A stretch of DNA of 24,966 bases, from contig DDRH01000053.1 in the NCBI GenBank assembly GCA_002343075.1, positions 23,439 through 48,404 of the forward strand. Reading direction: 5' to 3'. Position numbers and translations under genes: made by a program. The stretch comes from Phycisphaerales bacterium UBA2421 (GTDB lineage: Bacteria > Planctomycetota > Phycisphaerae > Tepidisphaerales > Tepidisphaeraceae). Below, piece by piece: positions 8,662 through 15,789 of this stretch. Within the stretch, counting starts at the first letter, position 1. Each line of letters opens with the position of its first letter. Under the pieces are notes generated by a model that was not told the origin of the DNA, did not search any database, and saw nothing but the letters and a program-made list of their open reading frames with translations.

Positions 8662-9429
8662 TCAGAACCCGCGCAGGTCTGTACTCGATCGCTTTGGCAG
8701 GCCAAGTTTCGGTGCGCGCTTCAACACGCGATACTCAATTCCCTTTCGCGCGCAGAAATCGGCCTTTTCGGAACGGTCGCCGTCTTCATTGACTGCGTAG
8801 ATATCCGGGCGGAGGCGGTCGATTTCCGGTTCGGCGTCGAGCCAACCCTCTCCGCTGGAAATGAGTGCCATTTTTGCAAACCGGATGGCGCCGGCGACAT
8901 ATCGCCGCTGGTGTTCGGGCAGCAGCGGGTGGCCTTCGCCTTTGAGGAGTCGAATGTTGGCGTCGTGGCCGACGATGACATACAAATCACCAATCTCGCT
9001 CACTTCCTCGAAGAACCGCACATGCCCGCTGTGAAACCAGTCAAAGCACCCTGTGACAAGCACCTTCTTCCGATCTGACCGCGGATTGGCCGGGCAGATG
9101 GGCACCGGCGGATAGGCGAGAATCGCCGATTCATCGATCACCACCGCGCCTGCGGGCGGATTCTGGGCGGTAGACGCGCGGACGACTTGAATCGTCCCGT
9201 CTAACTGTGCTGGCTCGTCTTCGACAACGCGTGAGACATAGCGAACAGCCTCCAGAAAGTAGCGCCGCTCGGCGGCGGGAAACTTTGGCGGGCTGCCGGT
9301 GAGGGTGGCGATTTGCTCGTCGCTCCATAAGTCGACCGTCAGGGCGCCTATCTTCGCCGCCTCCTCCAGAAAGCGAATGTCTGCGGCGCGGATGTCATCA
9401 AAAGCGCCAGATGTAAATACATGTCTCAT
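8662..9429 (-). CDS. Tandem cytidylyltransferase-like nucleotidyltransferase with one degenerate half
   Basis: A 255-residue protein of two related nucleotidyltransferase-like halves. The C-terminal half has the complete signature VLVTGCFDWFHSGH with HxGH at 133-136, then RRYVAGAIRFAKM, a DIYAVNEDGD block and KRSSTDLRG near the end, resembling the ISSTxIR motif. This fold transfers a nucleotide to a phosphorylated sugar, polyol or pantetheine. The N-terminal half (VFTSGAFDDIRAAD, then ERRYFLEAVRYV) aligns with it but has RAAD in place of HxGH, so it has probably lost catalysis. The gene lies 11 bp after the GHMP-like gene, so an activated sugar made in two steps (phosphorylation, nucleotidylation) is a natural guess. 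No ribosome site is visible before the ATG. The nucleotide and substrate are unknown. Confidence 0.85.
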   Translation of the reverse strand: MRHVFTSGAFDDIRAADIRFLEEAAKIGALTVDLWSDEQIATLTGSPPKFPAAERRYFLEAVRYVSRVVEDEPAQLDGTIQVVRASTAQNPPAGAVVIDESAILAYPPVPICPANPRSDRKKVLVTGCFDWFHSGHVRFFEEVSEIGDLYVIVGHDANIRLLKGEGHPLLPEHQRRYVAGAIRFAKMALISSGEGWLDAEPEIDRLRPDIYAVNEDGDRSEKADFCARKGIEYRVLKRAPKLGLPKRSSTDLRGF

Positions 9430-9440
9430 AAGAAGTTATG

Positions 9441-10238
9441 TTATGCAAAGCGGACAGAGACTTTAAACGCGCCCGGAACGGGTTCGTCTGAAACAACGTA
9501 CAGATAGCCCCCGCCGCAACCGCTGTACATCGCGCCCGGATATCGCGATTGGTAATCGGCAAGGATCGCCTCGAGGTCGACCTGAATAGTCGGGTGGCGC
9601 ACCGTCTGCGGCAGCAGTGTCTGCCAGCATTGCATGCACGCATTCATGCTCGCCCCCAACGCGCGCAAATCCTTGTTAACAATGGCACTAAAACATGCCT
9701 TGCCCGTCTCGCCGAGCCGTTGTACCCACTCGCCGCTCAAGTTTTGCTCGCCAAGCGGATGATAACCCTGTGGGCGCGGCGCGACCTCAATCACATGCAG
9801 CACCTGTTGAATCCAGTCGCACACGTCCGGCTCGGTGCAACACTCGATATGCGCCGGGAAAATCCCGTCAGCATGGGTGGCATCGTAGTCGAGGCGGCAG
9901 ACGCCCGGATAAATCAGCCCGATCATATCCTGCGACCCCGATGGATCGCTCAATCCTGCATTTTCGCGCGAATATAGCTCCTGTACCAGTTCATCGCGCG
10001 GCCGGGTGGGAAGTTGACGGTTCCAGAGTAAGTCGGCGACCTTTCGGGTGCCGGTAGCCATGCCGGCGCGATCCATGAAACCGATTGTCGGGTGCAAACT
10101 GACGGTCACCATGGACCCCGGTGGGGCGGGGTTGAGGCGCGAGACAAACGGCTGATCGATCCACCCGCCGGCCAGGGCGGCGCGGAAGGGGATCGAGCCA
10201 ATCTTCTGCGGCGTGGGATTGAGTTCAGTTAATGCCAT
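9441..10238 (-). CDS. GHMP-kinase-like protein (sugar kinase family, atypical)
   Basis: A 265-residue cytoplasmic protein related to the GHMP sugar kinases of the heptose-7-phosphate kinase type. Similar features are the N-terminal FRAALAGGWIDQP (18-30, compare R-x-x-F-A-G-G-G-T-D in that family), SGSQDMIGLIYPG (100-112, compare the G-x-Q-D region) and the glycine-rich C-terminal SGCGGGYLYVV (239-249, compare the third GHMP motif). The usual ATP-binding motif P-x-x-x-G-L-G-S-S is missing; the nearest candidate is AGMATGTRK at 58-66. The protein is also shorter than the usual 320-350 residues. It overlaps the DUF1537 kinase stop by 10 bp and is followed by the nucleotidyltransferase. It could be a kinase of altered chemistry or a non-kinase relative. 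Confidence 0.72.
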   Translation of the reverse strand: MALTELNPTPQKIGSIPFRAALAGGWIDQPFVSRLNPAPPGSMVTVSLHPTIGFMDRAGMATGTRKVADLLWNRQLPTRPRDELVQELYSRENAGLSDPSGSQDMIGLIYPGVCRLDYDATHADGIFPAHIECCTEPDVCDWIQQVLHVIEVAPRPQGYHPLGEQNLSGEWVQRLGETGKACFSAIVNKDLRALGASMNACMQCWQTLLPQTVRHPTIQVDLEAILADYQSRYPGAMYSGCGGGYLYVVSDEPVPGAFKVSVRFA

Positions 10239-11320
10239 ACTTCTTCAGGCCAAGCATAACTGCCAGGTTTCACGATGAATACAGTAATCCCCTCGGGAGA
10301 AACCGCCGTCATCTCCACCACGCCGGGCGACCATTCGCGCCGCACCGCGAACTTTTTCCAGGACAACCGCTCACAAATGCCCGCCGCGGTTGATCCACCT
10401 TCGGCGAAGAGCGTACGCACCTCGCTATCGGCCATGACGGCGTGGCATAAATCAACCAACCGTGCCTGTAACTCATCGGCAGCCAACTTCGATCTCGCCC
10501 CTTTATGTTCGATATAGACAACCGCGCTACTCCCGGCGGCCATGGCGGTTGAAGCCAGGTCGATGCTCTGCTGCGGATTCTCATGAAGTGAAACCGGACA
10601 AGAAACGACGTTTCGCGAGCGTGCTGCCCGCAAGAGTTCATCGCGTTGCACCGATGCAGTGCCACAGACAAATAATCGTCCGCGCGGCAAAGGGACGTGC
10701 GTTGCGTGATTCGCGGGGTGAAAGCCGTTGTGTCCGAGAATTGCCTCGAAAAAGTCCGACCCGCCAACCGGCAGAACATCGGCTGCGATCGAACTTGCAG
10801 TGCGGCGGACGTCTTCCAGCGAGTCGGCGTCGGGTAGCAGAATGCTTGTGTCAGTTTGCAGCAGCCCGGCGCGCTGCCGCGCGTCAGATGTGGTTGCGGG
10901 ATACTCTGGATCGCGCGCGAACTCCGTGCGCTCAAGTGGAGTTTCATTAACAAAGTACACGCCTCCGCGAATGGTCCGGCCGCGCGAAGGATTTTGCGGC
11001 ATTAGAATACACCGTCGCTTCGCAGTTGCTGCCAGTCCTGTGACAATTTCGTCGCGAACAGGCCCGCGCAGCACTGAATCAACCTTTTTGTAAACGAAAT
11101 CAAAGCAACGGGCGTTCATACAACCGAGTGCCGTTGAAACACGTGCGGCGGCGGCTTCTGCGGACAACCTGCGACTGTCGGTATCAATAACAGTCAACCC
11201 GTCGCCCCCATCGTCGAGAGGTTCACGGAACAAGCGCGTGGAAAGCCCGAACCGATGCCCAATTCCCGCAATCTCCGCGGCCCCGGAAAAATCGTCGGCG
11301 ATGACAAGAATGCGCTTCAT
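10229..11320 (-). CDS. Four-carbon acid sugar kinase family protein (DUF1537)
   Basis: Members of this family phosphorylate the 4-hydroxyl of tetronates such as D-threonate, D-erythronate or 3-oxo-tetronate. The N-terminal substrate domain shows IADDFSGAAEIAG (7-19) and YKKVDSVLRGPV (77-88), and the C-terminal nucleotide-binding domain shows EGGSTAAGIC (307-316) and FIVKPGSY. Its 363 residues are somewhat fewer than the common 400-430. It follows the PdxA2-like gene by 30 bp and overlaps the GHMP-like gene by 10 bp. Direct pairing with a PdxA2-type dehydrogenase, without an LtnD-type dehydrogenase beside it, points to D-threonate or D-erythronate 4-kinase rather than 3-oxo-tetronate kinase. 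That assignment is inference from known DUF1537-PdxA2 pathways. Confidence 0.88.
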   Translation of the reverse strand: MKRILVIADDFSGAAEIAGIGHRFGLSTRLFREPLDDGGDGLTVIDTDSRRLSAEAAAARVSTALGCMNARCFDFVYKKVDSVLRGPVRDEIVTGLAATAKRRCILMPQNPSRGRTIRGGVYFVNETPLERTEFARDPEYPATTSDARQRAGLLQTDTSILLPDADSLEDVRRTASSIAADVLPVGGSDFFEAILGHNGFHPANHATHVPLPRGRLFVCGTASVQRDELLRAARSRNVVSCPVSLHENPQQSIDLASTAMAAGSSAVVYIEHKGARSKLAADELQARLVDLCHAVMADSEVRTLFAEGGSTAAGICERLSWKKFAVRREWSPGVVEMTAVSPEGITVFIVKPGSYAWPEEVWH

Positions 11321-11350
11321 GATTGACCAAACCGGTGATCGGACGAAAGC

Positions 11351-12373
11351 TCATGCCATCTTCGCCGCATATTCAATCGCATCAAGCAGGCTCGCATCGC
11401 TGGCAGTTCCTTTCCCCGCCTGATCGAACGCCGTGCCATGATCGACGCTGGCGCGCACGATCGGCATGCCGAGCGAGACATTGATTCCTTTGACGCTGGT
11501 CCAGGTACGCGATGGCGCGTCATACTTAAACCCCTGAAGCTTGGTGGGAATGTGGCCCTGATCGTGATACATCGCCACTGCCAGGTCGTACGCGCCGGCA
11601 ACCACTTTCGGAAAGAACGTATCAGCGGGTTGTGGGCCTTCGATGCGCATGCCTCTGGCACGCGCGTCATTGCACGCGGGGATGATCGCTTCGGCTTCTT
11701 CAGTGCCGAAAAGCCCGCCGTCGGAGGCGTGAGGGTTGAGTCCGGCAACACCGATAAGCGGATTCTCGATTCCCAGCTTGCGGCAGGCGTCAAAGCCCAG
11801 CTCAATCACCTTCAGCACCCGCCCGCGAGTGACAGCATCGCAAGCCTGCCGGAGCGACACGTGTGTGCTGACATGCACCACGCGAATCTGCCCCGCGGCG
11901 AGCATCATTGTAAAGTCTTTCGTGCCGGTGAAGTGCCCGAATATCTCGGTGTGTCCGGGGAAATGGTGCCCCGCGAGTGCCAACGCTTCCTTATGTATTG
12001 GCGCCGTCACCGTTGCGGCAATCTGCTTTCGCATCGCAAGATCGATCATCACCCGAACCGATTCAAACGCCGCATGGCCCGCAGCGGCGCTTACCTCGCC
12101 TAGCTGGAGTTGGGTTCCCTGAATCAGATTTAGATCAAAGACGTCAATCGCGGCGGGATCGCATGTGGCATCGGCTATCGAACGAATGGGGTTGACGGCT
12201 AGTTTTACGCCGGCAAAGCCTGTCGCTGCGCGCATCACCGCAGCGTCGCCGATGACGACTGGCTGGCAAAGTTGCCTCGGCAGAGGCTTTGCCAGCGCCG
12301 AGGCGATGATTTCCGGGCCGATGCCGGCCGGGTCGCCCATGCTGATGCCGATGATTGGTTTTATATGCGTCAT
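11351..12373 (-). CDS. pdxA2: PdxA2-like 4-phosphotetronate dehydrogenase (PdxA family)
   Basis: A 340-residue member of the PdxA family. PdxA2 enzymes oxidise 4-phospho-D-threonate or 4-phospho-D-erythronate with NAD, followed by decarboxylation to dihydroxyacetone phosphate. Visible are the family start SMGDPAGIGPE (11-21), PGHTEIFG (His141) and three metal-binding histidines in STHVSLRQAC (His171), LNPHASDGG (His215) and MYHDQGH (His270). The MYHDQGHIPTKLQGF stretch differs from the vitamin B6 enzyme (usually HDQGL-P-x-K) and agrees with the catabolic branch, as does the kinase next door. The ATG directly follows the TAA of the DapA-family gene. A role in pyridoxal phosphate synthesis is possible but less likely in this operon. 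Confidence 0.88.
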   Translation of the reverse strand: MTHIKPIIGISMGDPAGIGPEIIASALAKPLPRQLCQPVVIGDAAVMRAATGFAGVKLAVNPIRSIADATCDPAAIDVFDLNLIQGTQLQLGEVSAAAGHAAFESVRVMIDLAMRKQIAATVTAPIHKEALALAGHHFPGHTEIFGHFTGTKDFTMMLAAGQIRVVHVSTHVSLRQACDAVTRGRVLKVIELGFDACRKLGIENPLIGVAGLNPHASDGGLFGTEEAEAIIPACNDARARGMRIEGPQPADTFFPKVVAGAYDLAVAMYHDQGHIPTKLQGFKYDAPSRTWTSVKGINVSLGMPIVRASVDHGTAFDQAGKGTASDASLLDAIEYAAKMA

Positions 12374-13228
12374 TTAGTCCGCCGGGGCGTCGAGCAGCGG
12401 CGAAAGCATCGTCCGGCCACACACGCCGCGTTGTTCGAGCATGGCCTTGAGCGCCGCCAATCCCTGCCCGACACTTTTTCCCTTGAGATACGGCGCAACC
12501 GCAGTATCGGTAAGGTGTTGCAACCGATCGACCTCGGGCCAATTGTCCGTTAGTGCGGCTTCATACATCGCCTGATACTCGCCGGGAACCACGTGTGCAC
12601 CGCTGGGAACCAATCCGCTCCCGCCAGCGCGCAAGCCGTGGGCAAAGCAGGCGCTACTTCCGAGCAGCACCGGAAAATCGCTCCCGCGCCCGCCGGTGCG
12701 CTTGAGCAGTTCGGTCAGTCGGGCGGGATCGCTGGCGCTGTCCTTAATTGCGACGATGTTCCCATGTTCCCGAAGACGGTCGACCGAGCCAAGTGCGATG
12801 TGGTGATGTGTCGTCACGGGGATGTTGTACAACACCAACGGCAGCGGCACCGCATCGGCGAGACGCAGGAAATAGGCCTCTATCTCCGTGTCGTTAAGCG
12901 GATAGTAAGATGGCATATGCGCCACCACGGCATGCACTCCAAGTGCTTTGTAGTCGCGCGCGGCCCCGACCGAATCGCTGAAACAGTTGCCGGCGATGCC
13001 TGCATAGACCGTTGCGCGCCCCCTCGTCGCCTGCATGGTTGCTTCGACGATCGCCCGGCGATCGGCCGATGAAATGCTCGCAGCTTCGCCAGTGGTTCCC
13101 AACGGAAAGATACCGCCAATGCGATGGCTAATCAGTAGCTCAACAATCCGCCCGACGGCGGGGACATCCACCTCGCCGGCGCGCGAAAAAGGGGACACGA
13201 TCGGGACAACCACACCTTGATGTTTCAC
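12374..13228 (-). CDS. DapA/N-acetylneuraminate lyase family aldolase or dehydratase
   Basis: A class I (Schiff-base) lyase of the dihydrodipicolinate synthase superfamily, 284 residues. Key residues are visible: the GTTGE loop (44-48), the active-site Tyr134 in LVLYNIPVTT and the Schiff-base Lys162 in IVAIKDSASD. Members act on 2-keto acids, for example splitting 2-keto-3-deoxy sugar acids to pyruvate and an aldehyde, or dehydrating them. Placement between an alcohol dehydrogenase (4-bp ATGA overlap) and the PdxA2-like gene suggests a sugar-acid substrate from pectin, such as a 2-keto-3-deoxy-aldonate. Lysine biosynthesis is not supported by any neighbour. The exact substrate cannot be assigned. 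Confidence 0.88.
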   Translation of the reverse strand: MKHQGVVVPIVSPFSRAGEVDVPAVGRIVELLISHRIGGIFPLGTTGEAASISSADRRAIVEATMQATRGRATVYAGIAGNCFSDSVGAARDYKALGVHAVVAHMPSYYPLNDTEIEAYFLRLADAVPLPLVLYNIPVTTHHHIALGSVDRLREHGNIVAIKDSASDPARLTELLKRTGGRGSDFPVLLGSSACFAHGLRAGGSGLVPSGAHVVPGEYQAMYEAALTDNWPEVDRLQHLTDTAVAPYLKGKSVGQGLAALKAMLEQRGVCGRTMLSPLLDAPAD

Positions 13229-14382
13229 ATTGCGCTCCGGTAAATCATGATCGCATCGTCGCGCGTTACAGGCCGCACATTGCGGTCGAGCAATCGCGTG
13301 ATGGTCATTGCTGAGTCGGCCATGCGGTCGATTGCGGCCTCAGGGATACCGAGCGATTTCATGCTCGGGGGAATGCCGACGTCGATTGCCAGCTGACGCA
13401 ACAACGTCAGGCCATTTCTTCCCGTGGAGAGATCATCCGGGCCGCGATCGGCGCCGAGCGCGATCGCGATGTCTGCATATCGATCGGCAGCGGCGGGGAG
13501 GTTGAACTCGATGACAGGGCAAAGCAGCACCGAGTTGGCCACGCCGTGCGGCACATGAAACTCCCCGCCGAGGGGATATGAAAGTGCGTGCACGGCACCA
13601 GTGTTGACCGGCCCGAGGCAAATCCCGCCATACATGCTGCCCAGCGCTACTTCTGTGCGGGCGGCAAGGTCGGTGCCACCTTGGAACGCCCTCCTGAGGT
13701 TGCCGGAGATGCGCCGAATGCCCTCAATCGCCAGGGTATCGATCATCGGGTGCGCTAGTTTGTTGGCATATGCTTCAATGCAATGTGTCAGGGCGTCCAT
13801 ACCCGTTGCGCCGGTCACGGCGGGTGGAACGGTGAGCGTCAGTGCCGGATCGACATAGGCCGCATCGGGCACCAGAAACGGACTGATCACGCCTCGCTTA
13901 AGTTGTTGTGATTCGTCGAGCAGGATCGCATTGGGAGATACTTCGCTGCCCGTGCCCGCGGTGGTGGGCAGGCAGGCGAGGTACGCGTTGCGTCTCGCGA
14001 GCTTGCCGATACCAAACGTCTCAATGATGTCTTGCTGACCATCCACCAGCGCCGCCAAAAGCTTGGCGACATCGAGTGCGCTCCCGCCGCCGATGCCAAA
14101 GACCGCATCGGCGCGCATCTCCCGAGCAATCGCCAGTCCGGCTCGAAAGTCGGCGAGGGTAGGCTCGGCAGTAATGCCATCCCAGATTGCCACGGTCGCT
14201 ATATGTTGTTGGAGCGCCTCGACGACCGGCTGGCACAATGCCCGCGTGGCCGGGCTGGTGACAACCAGCCCCGATCGCAGCCCCCGCCTGGCGATGTCCC
14301 CGGCGCATTCCGCAGCACATCCCGCGCCGAAGGCGAGGGTGCGCGGCTGCTGAAGTGTGACTATTCTCTCAAATCGTGCCAT
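13225..14382 (-). CDS. Iron-containing alcohol dehydrogenase (type III)
   Basis: A 385-residue NAD(P)-dependent dehydrogenase, first gene of the sugar-acid operon. It shows GIGGGSALDVAK (nucleotide binding, 96-107), TTAGTGSEVSP (140-150) and the four metal ligands Asp196 and His200 (GMDALTHCIEAY), His265 (AVHALSYPLGG) and His279 (VPHGVANS). These enzymes interconvert alcohols or hydroxy acids and aldehydes or ketones; a short sugar-derived aldehyde, hydroxy acid or tartronate-like compound is possible here. I chose ATG at 14382; an in-frame TTG two codons earlier is an alternative, and neither has a good Shine-Dalgarno sequence. The stop overlaps the next start by 4 bp. Confidence 0.93.
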   Translation of the reverse strand: MARFERIVTLQQPRTLAFGAGCAAECAGDIARRGLRSGLVVTSPATRALCQPVVEALQQHIATVAIWDGITAEPTLADFRAGLAIAREMRADAVFGIGGGSALDVAKLLAALVDGQQDIIETFGIGKLARRNAYLACLPTTAGTGSEVSPNAILLDESQQLKRGVISPFLVPDAAYVDPALTLTVPPAVTGATGMDALTHCIEAYANKLAHPMIDTLAIEGIRRISGNLRRAFQGGTDLAARTEVALGSMYGGICLGPVNTGAVHALSYPLGGEFHVPHGVANSVLLCPVIEFNLPAAADRYADIAIALGADRGPDDLSTGRNGLTLLRQLAIDVGIPPSMKSLGIPEAAIDRMADSAMTITRLLDRNVRPVTRDDAIMIYRSAM

Positions 14383-14428
14383 TGACAACCCAGATTCGTC
14401 GAATTCAGCGCGTAGTGATTAGCAAAAC

Positions 14429-14457
14429 CGTAAGCGTTGCGATACCAAATCAGTCAA
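14429..14457 (-). promoter_or_regulatory. Candidate operator and -35 element upstream of the sugar-acid operon
   Basis: Plus-strand CGTAAGCGTTGCG at 14429-14441 matches CGAAAGCGTTGCA at 8616-8628 in 11 of 13 positions. On the minus strand a TTGACT hexamer (14457 to 14452) lies just upstream of it, so a bound protein would cover the promoter spacer and block transcription; a matching -10 is poor. The site is about 47 bp before the alcohol dehydrogenase start. The remaining intergenic sequence to the tRNA (14458-14649) shows no gene that I can support. Confidence 0.45.
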
Positions 14458-14649
14458 ACGCACAAGGAATTGGTTGTTTTCCACAACCCACGCTACCCAC
14501 GATCCCTGTCTACCGCCGGTAGCAATTCTTGCCGCAGGACGCGATCGCTCGGTTTGAGAAACGGCGATTCGAGGGAACACATAGAACCTCCCGCCGAGGG
14601 CGCTTGACACGCTCGAATCGAAGCATAAATTGCACGACTCGCAATTGCA

Positions 14650-14723
<74 letters not shown>

Positions 14724-14733
14724 TCTTACTCGA

Positions 14734-14768
14734 AACCCCCGTAGTTATTTGATTACGGGGGTTGTTTT
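14734..14768 (+). terminator. Rho-independent terminator of the tRNA-Asp gene
   Basis: A perfect 10-bp stem AACCCCCGTA/TACGGGGGTT (14734-14743 and 14754-14763) with a 10-base loop is followed by GTTTT. It lies 10 bases after the tRNA, so the tRNA is a single transcript unit. The sequence from here to 14903 holds further small GC hairpins (CCGCCG/CGGCGG at 14775-14796; GCCC-GGCT-GGGC followed by TTTT at 14824-14839) but no gene. Confidence 0.85.
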
Positions 14769-14888
14769 CTATGCCCGCCGGGCCAGCTTGCGGCGGTGGT
14801 TCCTGTCTCGGGGTTTTCCTGATGCCCGGCTGGGCTTTTCTGCCGATTTTGCCATCTCGTTTGATCGCGACATTGCTGTTGGTCTTAA

Positions 14889-15305
<417 letters not shown>

Positions 15306-15422
15306 ATTGCAGTCGGCTCCCCTCGCCACCGTGGCCTGAAAGCGAGTAGAATCGCGGCGAGGAGCGTTGCACCACAGGGCTGTCGGCAAATTGCCCGCTC
15401 GCCACATGCAACGACCGCAGCG
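15306..15422 (+). promoter_or_regulatory. Intergenic leader of the response regulator-hybrid kinase operon
   Basis: A near-palindrome CCTCGCC/GGCGAGG (at about 15317-15323 and 15355-15361) can form a long-loop hairpin and could end the preceding transcript or shape the leader of the next. AGCGTTGCA at 15363-15371 repeats the core of the candidate operators found in the pectin region, without the flanking CGNA. No gene was seen here. Confidence 0.3.
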
Positions 15423-15779
15423 ATGGCAAAAATACTGATAGTGGACGACCACGCTGATTTGCGAGAGGTGGTCGTGCAGTTACTTGAATCTCACGGCCAC
15501 ACTGTTCAGTGCTGCCTCTCGTCAGAGGCGGCTCTGGCGACACTGGCTGCGGAAGTGCCTGATGTGGTGATCATTGATCAGCGGCTGCCGGGCATGAACG
15601 GTCTGGAACTGGTAAAGGCCATTCGAACAGACTCGCGCGCGACGTCGCTCCGCCTGATCGTCTACAGCGCCGACGACAGTGTGTCGGAGCGAGCGCGTGC
15701 GGCGGGGGCGGACGCATTTTGGTTGAAGGGGTCGGATCAACTGTTTGATTCGGTTGATACACTCGGACGCTCGCTCTGA
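15423..15779 (+). CDS. Single-domain response regulator (CheY-like receiver)
   Basis: A 118-residue stand-alone receiver domain with no output domain. It has the acidic pair Asp8-Asp9 (ILIVDDH), the phosphoacceptor Asp52 in VVIIDQRLPGMNG, the Ser of IVYSADD and a Lys in FWLKGSD. It would accept a phosphoryl group from a histidine kinase and act through protein contacts. The hybrid kinase gene begins 11 bp after its stop, so the two are probably co-transcribed and may form one phosphorelay. The start has only a weak ribosome site. Confidence 0.92.
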   Translation: MAKILIVDDHADLREVVVQLLESHGHTVQCCLSSEAALATLAAEVPDVVIIDQRLPGMNGLELVKAIRTDSRATSLRLIVYSADDSVSERARAAGADAFWLKGSDQLFDSVDTLGRSL

Positions 15780-15789
15780 TTTGCAGGCG

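Noticed and set aside
12374..13228. Lysine biosynthesis gene dapA
   Set aside because: Only family-level residues are shared; the neighbours are sugar-acid genes and no other lysine gene is near.
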